Source of the DNA: Psychromonas sp. SP041
GTDB taxonomy: Bacteria > Pseudomonadota > Gammaproteobacteria > Enterobacterales > Psychromonadaceae
Direction: 5' to 3'
DNA: 64,000 nt
Assembly (NCBI RefSeq): GCF_000470315.2
Contig: NZ_CBRF02000013.1
Location: 54,224 to 118,223 of the forward strand
In this document: in pieces, positions 17,872 through 26,765 of the stretch
Position numbering within the stretch: the stretch's first letter is position 1
Layout: each line of letters opens with the position of its first letter
The notes under the pieces: model-generated
Seen by the model: the letters and a program-made list of their open reading frames with translations, nothing else
Databases searched by the model: none
Told to the model about the DNA's origin: nothing
Translations under genes and position numbers: made by a program

Positions 17872-19773
17872 ATGAATAAGATAGGTTTAGTAATTAAAGA
17901 GAGTGAAATAAGTAAAAATAGTCAGAATGTATTTAATTCTCTTGATAGCTGTAAAGCGAAGATCACTCGTCATGAAGATGATCACTTACCTCCATCACAA
18001 AGAGGTTTTACGAGTTCGGTTTCACACTTAGGCGGTTCTGATCCAGCCAAGCAGTTTAGTATTATCAATACAATTAAAGATATTGATAAATCATCACCTG
18101 TTGCTAGTCGTATTCAGCATGAGATCATTTTAGCACTACATCGCGGAATCTCGATTGCATCGGTTATTTCTGAGAAGTTTGCAGAACATGAAATGTCAGA
18201 TCTTAAACAAAAGTTAAAGACGAACGCATCTTTAGTTACTGATTTAGAGAAAGCCCGTATAGCGAGCCTGACTAAAACTGAGTCAGTTATTTTCACACAT
18301 GTGCTGTCTAGTTACTTAGAGCATGCATTGTCATCACAAGACAAAGGTACAATGACATTTGACCATTCGACTAAGGTGTCTTTTACAACACCTATGGCGG
18401 CGATGTCTACTTTCTTATACCGTTTAAATGAAGGTTTGAAAAATGGCGTTACGAATGACAAAGATGCTATTGCTTTAGTACTTAGTTTTTCTGAGCAAAT
18501 TCTTGATAATATTGAGATGTTGAGTGGTTCTCTTGAAGGTGCTGAGACATTTACAAGTGGCGTGACTTATGAAGTTAAGAAGTGTTCATTTGAAGTAACA
18601 GGCTTTGAGCGCAATGCTTTAGGGATTGTTAAAGAGCTTGTAATGGATTTTGTTGATCCTAAAGAAGTGATTGGTAATGCGATAGCTAAACACCAGGCAA
18701 TGCGTCTTTCTAAAATGATACTTTGTTATGACTTTGAAAAACAAAAAAACCCATTTGCAGAACTTGGCGGTCATGTCTTTACCTTTTTAGGAGATGGTAA
18801 GCCTGGTACGGGTAAGACGACAGTCATTAAGATGATGTGTGGTTTAATGAAGAAATATTGTGATATTGCTGGTTATGATTTTTACTATGAAAACTTTGGT
18901 CCTGAACAATTAAGCGATTATCAGTCTCGATCGGGTCATAATGCCGCTTCATTTATTAAAAACGTAATGAACCCTAAAACGATAGGTTTTGGCACAATTG
19001 ATGATATCGACCAAATTGCGGGTAAACGTGGTGATAAGCAATCTAGCTCAGGCCAAAAAGAAGTAACTGCGGCGTTAATGGAAGGTTTTGCGGGTGCGAA
19101 TACGATCATCCGAGGCAACTGTACTTTTGGTATGTTTTCAAATTTCCCTGAAATGATTGATGATGCATTACGTCAGAGAGCGGTAGCGCGTTTCAGTATT
19201 GATGGGCCTCAGACGGTTGAGGACTACACTGATATTTTTGCATTACTTCTTGGTGAAAATCATAAGGTTGCTAAAGGAGATGTTGAGTTGTATGCAACCC
19301 AAGATATTTCTGTCGCGGTTAAGAAGGGATATGAGAGTCATGCATTGCCACATGAGCCTAAGCTACTTGCTGTTTATGAGGCGACGGTGTTGGAAGTTGG
19401 TGCTTTAACGGACATGAAGAAGATTGGTACTTACATTTACAACATTTCTAAAGCGATTGAGGGTGACAAATTTTCTGGCCGTTCAGTAAAGAACATTACC
19501 GACTCTATCAAAGTTCGCTCTATGGATTTTGACATGCCTTGTGAGTGGTTTGAAGATGCTTCACTGTTTCTTCATAAAACTTATGATGAAAAGCTTGAAA
19601 TGATTAAGTCTTTACGAGAGGAAGTGACGGTTGGTATGGTTATTCAAGAAATCAATCGTTTTGCTGACTCTGAATTCCGTTATGTTGCTAAGTCTGAGAA
19701 CGTGGAAGTACAAAAAGCTTATGATAGTTTAATGGTCCAAAAAGAAGCACTTAAGAAAGTAGCTGTAAGCTAA
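17872..19773 (+). CDS. AAA+ ATPase, 633 aa
   Basis: An N-terminal helical domain of about 290 residues precedes an AAA+ module. The module has Walker A GDGKPGTGKTTVIKMM near residue 311, Walker B GFGTIDDID near 373, a sensor-1-like region around NTIIRGNCTFGMFSNFPE, and an arginine-finger-like DDALRQRAVARF near 425. The C-terminal 150 residues are helical. The module layout fits MoxR/CDC48-type remodelling ATPases. The Walker B reads DDID rather than DE, so the catalytic acid may be the second or last Asp. It is the last gene of the group and is followed by a strong terminator. Substrate unknown. Confidence 0.82.
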   Translation: MNKIGLVIKESEISKNSQNVFNSLDSCKAKITRHEDDHLPPSQRGFTSSVSHLGGSDPAKQFSIINTIKDIDKSSPVASRIQHEIILALHRGISIASVISEKFAEHEMSDLKQKLKTNASLVTDLEKARIASLTKTESVIFTHVLSSYLEHALSSQDKGTMTFDHSTKVSFTTPMAAMSTFLYRLNEGLKNGVTNDKDAIALVLSFSEQILDNIEMLSGSLEGAETFTSGVTYEVKKCSFEVTGFERNALGIVKELVMDFVDPKEVIGNAIAKHQAMRLSKMILCYDFEKQKNPFAELGGHVFTFLGDGKPGTGKTTVIKMMCGLMKKYCDIAGYDFYYENFGPEQLSDYQSRSGHNAASFIKNVMNPKTIGFGTIDDIDQIAGKRGDKQSSSGQKEVTAALMEGFAGANTIIRGNCTFGMFSNFPEMIDDALRQRAVARFSIDGPQTVEDYTDIFALLLGENHKVAKGDVELYATQDISVAVKKGYESHALPHEPKLLAVYEATVLEVGALTDMKKIGTYIYNISKAIEGDKFSGRSVKNITDSIKVRSMDFDMPCEWFEDASLFLHKTYDEKLEMIKSLREEVTVGMVIQEINRFADSEFRYVAKSENVEVQKAYDSLMVQKEALKKVAVS

Positions 19774-19803
19774 TATTTGTTAGACGACAACTGACGAAAA
19801 CAT

Positions 19804-19828
19804 AAAGGAGCTTTTGCTCCTTTTTTTC
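19804..19828 (+). terminator. intrinsic terminator
   Basis: Stem AAAGGAGC / GCTCCTTT with a 4-base T loop and a T7 tail, 30 bases after the AAA+ gene. It ends the transcript cleanly. Confidence 0.88.
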
Positions 19829-19852
19829 ATTTTTTCATTTGCCCCTATCCTT

Positions 19853-19881
19853 TTGACAAATTGACTTTATTTAGTTATATT
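19853..19881 (+). promoter_or_regulatory. sigma70-type promoter, TTGACA-N17-TATATT
   Basis: Perfect -35 and good -10 with 17-base spacing. A second -10-like TATAAT lies at 19890. It overlaps the upstream part of the next open frame and so moves that gene's start to the ATG at 19909. Confidence 0.75.
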
Positions 19882-19908
19882 ATATTGACTATAATAGAGA
19901 GAGTTCAG

Positions 19909-21162
19909 ATGAGACAACAACTTAAACTGCATGGATTAATGAAAATTAATTCGACCCACTTAGTAGATAGATATAATCGAGCACTAAAAGCCTCATGCCG
20001 TATTGAAACCAATTTAACAAGCTTTCATATTGACTGCTCAGGATATTCTCCTGAAATAGCAGAAGAATGTGGAGATATTGATTATCTAAATACCAATGGT
20101 GCGAACAAAAGATTTATTATCGTAAGTGTTGAACAAGTAAAATTGCCTATCGCACAATCATATTTTAGCTCAACGGTACATTTTGTTAAGCAATTCATTA
20201 CAGATAACTACAAACAAATCCTATCAATGACAGCCATTGACTCTATTTATGGCGAACTTGAAAATAACACCTATCGAATAAAAAACCTTGATGATCTTGT
20301 TTACGCGACTAAGATTGAGGTTAAGCTTGAAACTAGCCGTGGCCTAATAGGGTCAGAGCTAGCCTTAAAATCAATGCTCACCAATTTGAATGAATTGGAC
20401 GATGAAAGTTGGCTTGATGATTATTTTCTGAGTGAGGTTATCAATGTAGTCGATAAGATTGGTGACATTAGAAAAAACTCTCTTCAACCTTCAGTACTTC
20501 ATTATGAAAAGAAGTTTTTTCACACTAAGCACCTGGGAGGCGTTTATGTCCTTAAAAAAGAGGCAGAAATTATTGTACTTGGCACTGATGACGTTCTTGA
20601 TGAATTAAAGACCAGCAACAGTGAGTTTATTTTAAAAAACAATGTCGTTTTTCATAGTTTAAATAATGTATCAGCTATTTACTCACTTCTTGTTGAGGAG
20701 AATATGATTGATGAACTAAGTGTCATAAAAGTAAATAACTCAGTCGGTGAGATTGATGAGTACATCAAGCGAATTGTTATCGAGCATATGATTAGCATTG
20801 ACGATTCTTTAACCTATTTAAATGACCAATTTAGTGAATCAGAAATAAAAAGACATATTCTTGACCATTACGATGATCTTGGCGAACTATTTCACGTATT
20901 GAGTGACTTAAGCAAAAGAATTAAACGAGGGGAAGAATTAGAGACGATTGAAGAGGAAATATTGTTTTACTTTTTGAAATCATCTTCACATTCTAGTACG
21001 ACCGGAAATCAGGATATTGTTAACCACCTTATTTCTAATTACACGCCCTTTAAATATGAAAGCAACTTCATAAGCAATAGAGATATGTTTTTTGCCAGCC
21101 ATAATGATTGGTCAGACAAAAAAAAGAACTTTGTTGAGGATTTGATAACCAGGGCTATCTAA
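19909..21162 (+). CDS. hypothetical protein, possibly DUF6638-like, 417 aa
   Basis: The N-terminus (KLHGLMKINSTHLVDRYNRAL, then FHIDCSGYSPEIAEECGD and YLNTNGANKRFIIVS) recalls from memory the DUF6638 proteins found beside AAA+ ATPases. I hold that match loosely. The rest is alpha/beta, then helical with a charged C-terminus. No membrane helix and no catalytic motif. The open frame begins at a TTG at 19861 that is really promoter sequence, so ATG 19909 is used. It directly follows the coiled-coil/AAA+ group and could be a separately controlled fourth component. Confidence 0.6.
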   Translation: MRQQLKLHGLMKINSTHLVDRYNRALKASCRIETNLTSFHIDCSGYSPEIAEECGDIDYLNTNGANKRFIIVSVEQVKLPIAQSYFSSTVHFVKQFITDNYKQILSMTAIDSIYGELENNTYRIKNLDDLVYATKIEVKLETSRGLIGSELALKSMLTNLNELDDESWLDDYFLSEVINVVDKIGDIRKNSLQPSVLHYEKKFFHTKHLGGVYVLKKEAEIIVLGTDDVLDELKTSNSEFILKNNVVFHSLNNVSAIYSLLVEENMIDELSVIKVNNSVGEIDEYIKRIVIEHMISIDDSLTYLNDQFSESEIKRHILDHYDDLGELFHVLSDLSKRIKRGEELETIEEEILFYFLKSSSHSSTTGNQDIVNHLISNYTPFKYESNFISNRDMFFASHNDWSDKKKNFVEDLITRAI

Positions 21163-21426
21163 GTCATTTAAGCTTATTAGCATTATTGTTCCATTACTTG
21201 ACGATACTTAAGCCTTAGACTATGTTAAAAGAGTGTTATTTATTGCTAAGTACGGGCCTTGTTCACACTAGTAAAGCATCATCCTTGCATGTTTTTTAAA
21301 GTAATGAAAAATTGAGCTGCATTGGTTTTAATGTTAGTTGCAAAGAACAAGTAAATGTTAAGTAAATGTATAAATCTTCTATTTTTAGGAGATTTTTTTA
21401 TGCGCTTGAACTAGCCATGCGGCTAT
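21163..21426. other. intergenic region before mfd
   Basis: About 260 bases without a supported gene. It holds a weak hairpin (AGCC atg GGCT near 21415) and a five-codon start-to-stop frame after an AGGAG sequence near 21390, too short to call. No further signal seen. Confidence 0.5.
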
Positions 21427-21455
21427 TTGACTAAGCTATTTATTGTTGATATATT
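21427..21455 (+). promoter_or_regulatory. sigma70-type promoter for mfd, TTGACT-N17-TATATT
   Basis: Ideal spacing and near-consensus hexamers. Its first three bases are the TTG that begins the longest mfd open frame, which shows that frame start to be non-coding. Confidence 0.78.
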
Positions 21456-21492
21456 ACAGGTACTTGCGCCGAATCATGTGGCCAATATAAAT

Positions 21493-24400
21493 ATGAAGAT
21501 TAAAACTTTAGATGAAAAAAGTTACACAAAAGGTAATGTTTTGAACATGGAAGGCTTTCACGGCTCAAGTCTAGGATTAGCTATATCAGAAATATTTTCT
21601 GAGCAGAACAAAACAACCCTCATCATTTGTGATTCTAATGCACATGCTGATAATATTTATAAAGAAATCATATTCTTTTCTGACTTTTCTCAGGAAAGAG
21701 TTGTTCTTATTCCTGATACAGAAACATTGCCCTACGATAATGAATCCCCTCATTCAGAACTTATCTCCGAGAGAGCACTCGCATTTCATAAATTATCTAA
21801 TGTCGATAAACCTTTGCTTGTTATTGCTTCTTTATCTAATGTGCTGAGAAAGACATCATCTAAAGCACACTGGGCGAATCAGTTTATAATTTCTGTTGGA
21901 GACACAACCTCTACCGAGATTATCAGAGAACGCCTTAATTATCTTGGCTACAAAGAAGATCCTAGAGAGCTTTCTGACTTTGGGCAATTTTCTATTAGAA
22001 ATAGTATTGTTGATATTTACCCAATGGGAAGCAAGCACCCCGTTCGTGTAAGGCTAGAAAACGATTGTGTAAAGAGAATAGATTCTATTTTCCTGAGCAC
22101 CCAATTATCAAGTGATAACCACTTCGACACAGTTACTGTATTACCTGCCCATGAAATGCCTGTAAATGATGATTCTAGAGATCACTTTCGTCTTAAGTTT
22201 AGACGAACATTTAAAAAGGCTTTAGGTAACTACTATTACGAGTCCGTCCTCTCTGGCGAGCTGCCACTTGGGATTGAATACTTTCTTCCCCTATTTGGCG
22301 AAGTGGAAAGTGTATTTGATTACATGCCACAAGACTCAGTCATTATTAAGACCGGCGACTTAACGAAAAGCCTTAAGAACTCAATAAATTATATTAATCA
22401 TCGATATGAAGACCTCTCAGGTGACCCCTCTAGAAATCTCGTGCGACCTGAACAACTATGGTTAACAGAATCTGATTTCGAAGAAAATGTGGCCGCTGCA
22501 GCTAAAGTCATTACATTAAAAGAAGGTGGCAAAAAACTTTTAGCTGTGCCCAATGGTATTGGGCGTCAAGAGACCATCTCTCAAACCGTCTCAATGCTGA
22601 CAGAAAAGCTAGGCTCGCTCAATAAGATAGTCTTTTGCTTATCCTCTCAAATAAGAGAAAATCAGTTAGAAATCATCTCTGAAATGTCATTCGGTAGCAT
22701 CTCTCATTGCAAGACCTGGAAAGAAGCTATCGACTCTAAAGAAAAAGTCACTCTTGTGTATGGCGACATAGACTCTGGCTTTACTTTATTGAAAAACAAA
22801 ATAGTACTAGTGACAGAAAAAGAACTCTTTGGGCAAGCTATTTTTGCAAAAAAAGAAGAGGAAGATGACGCAATAAGCTATAACCAAATACAAGACCTTA
22901 AAAGCTTAAAAATTGGCGACCCACTCGTGCATATCAAGTCAGGTGTTGGACGTTACGATGGTTTAGTTGCGATGCCTGTTCAAGGTGTTAATCGAGAATA
23001 CATGCGCATTAAATATGCAGAAAGCGCTTCTATCTTTGTCCCTATGGACGAACTAGACATGGTTTCAAGATACGGCGGCATGAGCACAGAAAACATTCCG
23101 CTAGATAAATCTGGTACGCCAAAGTGGAAAAAAGGTCTAGAAAAAGCGGTAGAAAATATAAAAACTACTGCCAAATCATTAATTGAATTCAAACACTCTC
23201 AAAAACTTATCTATGGAGTGCAGTTCAAGAAGCCCGGTTTTGAGTATCATAAATTATGTAAAGAGTTTCCTTTTACTGAAACAAGAGATCAAAGAAAAGC
23301 AGTTGACGATATCATCACTGATATGACGTCTCCACACCCAATGAATAGAACCATTGTTGGGGATGTTGGATTTGGTAAAACTGAAGTAGCTATGAGGGCT
23401 GCCTTTATAGCTGCAAGTCAAGGATACCAAGTAGCTATAATGGTGCCAACCACACTGCTGGCTAATCAACATTATGAAAATTTTAAAGAAAGAATGAGTT
23501 CTTTTGATTTTGAAATCGACTGCCTATCTATTTACTCTACCGCTAAAGCAGAAAAGGAAGCTGTAAAGCGAATTGCCTCTGGGCAAACTAAAATTGTAAT
23601 TGGTACGCAACGATTAGTACAAAAAGACATTCAATTCGATAACATTGGCCTAGTTGTTATTGATGAAGAGCATCGATTCGGTGTTAATGATAAGAAAAAG
23701 TTAAGAGAAATGAGTATTAAACTTGATACTTTAACACTCACAGCAACTCCTATCCCGCGTACATTAAGTATGTCGCTTTACGGTGTAAGAGATATTTCTA
23801 TTATCGCAACACCACCGGCTAAACGTTTATCAATAAGAACAATTGTCTCCAAAGAAAGTGAAAAAACAACTCAAGAAGCCGTATATCGTGAGCTAATGAG
23901 GGATGGGCAGGTATTTATCCTTCATAACTCTGTTAAAACTATTGCCCAACGAGCAAGCGAAATACAGGAAATGTTTCCTGATAAAAAAGTTGAGTTCGCT
24001 CATGGTAGAATGAAAGACGACCAGATGGAGAAGATCATGGCCAAGTTCTACCGCCATGACTTTGATGTCTTAGTTTGTACGACTATTATTGAGACCGGTA
24101 TAGATGTTAAAAATGCCAACACAATTATAATTGAAGATGCAGACAGGTTCGGTGTATCACAACTACACCAACTTCGAGGCCGTGTAGGCAGATCAACCCG
24201 ACAAGCTTATGCTTACCTAATGCACAAGCCAGCCGTTTCTGATAGTGCAACAAAAAGATTAAAAGCACTCGAAACAGCCACAAAACTAGGCGATGGATTC
24301 GTACTAGCTTCACATGATCTTGAAATTCGTGGTGCTGGTGAATTGTTAGGCGAAGACCAAAGTGGCCACATCCAAAGCATCGGATTCGCGCTCTATATGA

Positions 24401-24903
24401 GGTTGTTAAACAAAGCGCTTGATATGATTGAGCATGGCGAAGAGATTAATGAGCTTTATGATAGTGCAAGTGATGTAAAGATTGACCTGAACATATCATC
24501 TCTTATCGATGACAATTACATTGAAAATGAGCAAGCTAGACTATCGATGTATAAGCGGTTCGCCTCTGTGACGCAAGTTTCCGAGTTGATTGCGATACAA
24601 GATGAGATTATAGACAGATTTGGCGAAATGCCAGAAACAACGAAAAATATCATCGATGTAAGTAAAGTAAGGTGCTACTTCAAAAAAATAGGCATTAAGA
24701 AACTATCAATGTCTAATAGTGAAGGTGTGATAATACTTCGTGAAGATACCGCTTTATCTCGAGACAAGTTAGAAAAGCTGGTGGAAAGTAACCCGGGCTA
24801 CACTAGCGATGGCAAAAACAAGCTTATGTTTAAGTCCAAAACGAATGGGCGTGATGAACGTTTTAGGTTTGTTTTGGGGTTTATTGAGATGGTGACGGCT
24901 TAG
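21493..24903 (+). CDS. mfd: Mfd transcription-repair coupling factor (accessory copy)
   Basis: A 1136-residue protein, close to the usual 1150. It has the N-terminal UvrB-homology region (LIPDTETLPYDNESPHSELISERA) and the RNA-polymerase-interaction domain (GDPLVHIKSGVGRYDGLVAM). The RecG-like translocase motifs are Walker A GDVGFGKTEVAMRAAF, DEEHRFGV, TATPIPRTLSMSL and QLRGRVGRS. A C-terminal TRCF domain with GAGELLGEDQSGHI completes it. Mfd removes stalled RNA polymerase and recruits UvrA to transcribed-strand damage. Every helicase motif looks intact, so it should be active. The start at 21493 follows from the promoter position. This is a second copy beside the expected chromosomal one; it may serve plasmid repair or resolve transcription-replication conflicts. 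Confidence 0.93.
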   Translation: MKIKTLDEKSYTKGNVLNMEGFHGSSLGLAISEIFSEQNKTTLIICDSNAHADNIYKEIIFFSDFSQERVVLIPDTETLPYDNESPHSELISERALAFHKLSNVDKPLLVIASLSNVLRKTSSKAHWANQFIISVGDTTSTEIIRERLNYLGYKEDPRELSDFGQFSIRNSIVDIYPMGSKHPVRVRLENDCVKRIDSIFLSTQLSSDNHFDTVTVLPAHEMPVNDDSRDHFRLKFRRTFKKALGNYYYESVLSGELPLGIEYFLPLFGEVESVFDYMPQDSVIIKTGDLTKSLKNSINYINHRYEDLSGDPSRNLVRPEQLWLTESDFEENVAAAAKVITLKEGGKKLLAVPNGIGRQETISQTVSMLTEKLGSLNKIVFCLSSQIRENQLEIISEMSFGSISHCKTWKEAIDSKEKVTLVYGDIDSGFTLLKNKIVLVTEKELFGQAIFAKKEEEDDAISYNQIQDLKSLKIGDPLVHIKSGVGRYDGLVAMPVQGVNREYMRIKYAESASIFVPMDELDMVSRYGGMSTENIPLDKSGTPKWKKGLEKAVENIKTTAKSLIEFKHSQKLIYGVQFKKPGFEYHKLCKEFPFTETRDQRKAVDDIITDMTSPHPMNRTIVGDVGFGKTEVAMRAAFIAASQGYQVAIMVPTTLLANQHYENFKERMSSFDFEIDCLSIYSTAKAEKEAVKRIASGQTKIVIGTQRLVQKDIQFDNIGLVVIDEEHRFGVNDKKKLREMSIKLDTLTLTATPIPRTLSMSLYGVRDISIIATPPAKRLSIRTIVSKESEKTTQEAVYRELMRDGQVFILHNSVKTIAQRASEIQEMFPDKKVEFAHGRMKDDQMEKIMAKFYRHDFDVLVCTTIIETGIDVKNANTIIIEDADRFGVSQLHQLRGRVGRSTRQAYAYLMHKPAVSDSATKRLKALETATKLGDGFVLASHDLEIRGAGELLGEDQSGHIQSIGFALYMRLLNKALDMIEHGEEINELYDSASDVKIDLNISSLIDDNYIENEQARLSMYKRFASVTQVSELIAIQDEIIDRFGEMPETTKNIIDVSKVRCYFKKIGIKKLSMSNSEGVIILREDTALSRDKLEKLVESNPGYTSDGKNKLMFKSKTNGRDERFRFVLGFIEMVTA

Positions 24904-24929
24904 TTCTGGGGCCTTCATTGGCATTAATA

Positions 24930-24959
24930 CCAAGTAAATATCAATGCCAAGTAAATATC
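24930..24959. repeat. 13-bp direct repeat, two copies, 17-bp period
   Basis: CCAAGTAAATATC occurs twice with a four-base gap just downstream of mfd. Significance unknown. Confidence 0.6.
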
Positions 24960-24967
24960 GATACCAA

Positions 24968-24993
24968 AATAAGGGCTCTTAGGGGCCCTTATT
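24968..24993. terminator. bidirectional intrinsic terminator
   Basis: A 9-bp stem AATAAGGGC / GCCCTTATT with an 8-base loop between convergent mfd and the DUF3592-type gene. It touches that gene's stop codon. Confidence 0.75.
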
Positions 24994-25534
24994 ATATGAA
25001 GCCAATAATCAGTAATCCCGCATAAATGAAGTTGCCTGTGATCACTACCGAAGGAAGCACTGTTATTAGCGAACTGATACTGCCTTTTCTTGAGATTGCA
25101 GATTCCCATGGCTTGATTGAATTATAATAAACCTTGACCATTTCACCTTTTAGCTCTGAATGAGAATCAAAGTCTTTAATGTGGATGTTCATTTTCATTT
25201 GAGAAGGCGCTATTTCTTTGCGGGTAAAATCAAACATATTGTTCGTGTAGCAAATATCATCAACAGTGTAATCATAATTAACGACAATTTTCTCATTACC
25301 GAAAAGAGTTTTGATTTTATCTATTCCACTTATGTGGCCAACAGTACAAGACCAAAGCATTTTCTTTTCAATCGAATGATGCTTTAGCGTAAATATTGCG
25401 TATGAGAAACCAAGCACAAGAAATGAAAGTCCTAGGTTTTCACTGTAAATAACAATACTGCCTTCAGCAGCGTTTGAATAAACATTCGAACATAACACTA
25501 AAATTAATGTTGACAAAAAAAGCCCTATCCACAT
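24992..25534 (-). CDS. DUF3592-type membrane protein, 180 aa
   Basis: Two N-terminal hydrophobic segments (LFLSTLILVLCSNVYS and LSFLVLGFSYAIFTL) precede a beta domain with IVVNYDYTVDDICYTNNMFDFTR and ELKGEMVKVYYNSIKPWESAI. A C-terminal membrane region follows (SLITVLPSVVITGNFIYAGLLIIGF). VKVYYNSIKP is the DUF3592 signature. This is the third such protein in the window, not adjacent to the other two. Function of the family is unknown. Confidence 0.62.
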   Translation of the reverse strand: MWIGLFLSTLILVLCSNVYSNAAEGSIVIYSENLGLSFLVLGFSYAIFTLKHHSIEKKMLWSCTVGHISGIDKIKTLFGNEKIVVNYDYTVDDICYTNNMFDFTRKEIAPSQMKMNIHIKDFDSHSELKGEMVKVYYNSIKPWESAISRKGSISSLITVLPSVVITGNFIYAGLLIIGFI

Positions 25535-25679
25535 TTTTTCTCCCTCCAGGATTTTGAATATATGAGAGGAAAAATCCCTCTACAATGATACATATTATAA
25601 CACTTTTTAATTAACCTGCAAAGTTGCACTGCCCTTACTAATTGTTATATTATAGGGCTATGTCCTTTGCCCTAAGATA

Positions 25680-26282
25680 TTGATGAATAGCATAAAATAC
25701 GCAATAAACTCGACAATATATCTACTTCTCTCGTTTGTACTTCTTTCTGTAATTACTTTCGATTTTGAGATCATTAAAATTGAAAAACACTCATTAGATT
25801 TCTTCTATTATTTTTATGCTGATAATAAAGACTTGTTATTTAAATATTCAGCAGGCTCTATATTATATTTAATTTTTATTAAATATGTGTCGATCAAACT
25901 TAGAAACCCGAACATGAGAAAAGTTAAAAATAAAAATAATAATTTGAATCACTTATCCTGGCGAGAGTTCGAAGTGCTTACTAAGGAAATTTTTCAGTCA
26001 CAAGGTTATAAAGCAGAAGTTATAGGTGGAAGCGGCGGAGACGGCGGAATTGATGTTCTACTAAAGAAAGGTGGTAAAAAATACATTGTACAATGTAAGC
26101 ACTGGAAAAATTCTAGAGTTGGCGTGAAAGTAGTGAGAGAACTTTTTGGTGTTATGCTTCACGAAAAAGCTGATGGTGTTAAAATAATTGCCACCAGCGG
26201 ATTCACTAAGGAATCATATAATTTTATTAAAGGAAAGAAAATTGAATTGATTGACGGTAAAAAACTAATGACAATGTTATAA
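25680..26282 (+). CDS. membrane-anchored Mrr-type restriction endonuclease-like protein
   Basis: Two N-terminal hydrophobic helices (about residues 9-30 and 55-72) tether a C-terminal Mrr-cat domain: LSWREFEVLTKEIFQSQGY, GGSGGDGGIDVLL, KYIVQCKHWK and IIATSGFTKESYNF. The D and QxK pair form the PD-(D/E)XK active site, and all catalytic residues are present. Such proteins cut DNA, often modified or foreign DNA. Membrane tethering suggests action on DNA entering or leaving at the membrane (inference). Its last six bases overlap the convergent LytTR gene. Confidence 0.82.
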   Translation: MMNSIKYAINSTIYLLLSFVLLSVITFDFEIIKIEKHSLDFFYYFYADNKDLLFKYSAGSILYLIFIKYVSIKLRNPNMRKVKNKNNNLNHLSWREFEVLTKEIFQSQGYKAEVIGGSGGDGGIDVLLKKGGKKYIVQCKHWKNSRVGVKVVRELFGVMLHEKADGVKIIATSGFTKESYNFIKGKKIELIDGKKLMTML

Positions 26283-26750
26283 GCTACTTCTTATTATATA
26301 AAAACTACGTCTTGAAATATCTAAACTAATCGTTCCGTATAAATTATCTCCTGTAGACAGTTCAACGATATAACCACTATCTGTTCGTTGAACTGATTTA
26401 ATCGCACTATTAGCTACCAGGCTTGTTCTTGAAATTCTTGTAAAGTAACACTTCCACTTTTCTTCCAAGCTTTTTAAAGAAATCTTTGTAACCAATAATC
26501 TTTCTCTACCTGCGATATGGAGAATTATATTTCTTCCATCGGTACTGACCATGTGTGGCTCGCAAACATTGATCGTAAAACTTTGCTTTCCATCCATACT
26601 CTTAGCGGTTACCGATAGAACATCCTTCTCTAGAATTTCTTCTGCATACTGCTGAATTTTTAAAAGAGCCTCTTCACCCTTGTGAGTTAAAGACTCTTTA
26701 TTAAGAGCCTTTAACTTTTTAAGGATTTTCTTTAAATTAATTTCTACCAT
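26277..26750 (-). CDS. LytTR-domain DNA-binding regulator, no receiver domain
   Basis: The N-terminal 60 residues are helical and charged (LKKILKKLKALNKESLTHKG), not a receiver domain. Residues about 65-155 match the LytTR fold: NIILHIAGRERLLVTKISLK, then CYFTRISRTSLVANSAIKSV (FxRixRSxLVN-like) and DISRRSF near the end. It should bind DNA through its beta-rich LytTR domain. Only 15 bases separate it from the upstream tail-anchored protein, so the two are one operon. Stand-alone LytTR proteins are often controlled by a membrane partner coded beside them, which fits here. Confidence 0.72.
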   Translation of the reverse strand: MVEINLKKILKKLKALNKESLTHKGEEALLKIQQYAEEILEKDVLSVTAKSMDGKQSFTINVCEPHMVSTDGRNIILHIAGRERLLVTKISLKSLEEKWKCYFTRISRTSLVANSAIKSVQRTDSGYIVELSTGDNLYGTISLDISRRSFYIIRSSL

Positions 26751-26765
26751 TATTTCTTGCTTCTA

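Noticed and set aside
21427..21492. Mfd N-terminus starting at TTG 21427
   Set aside because: These bases form a consensus promoter; the ATG at 21493 lies at a normal distance downstream and gives a normal-length protein.
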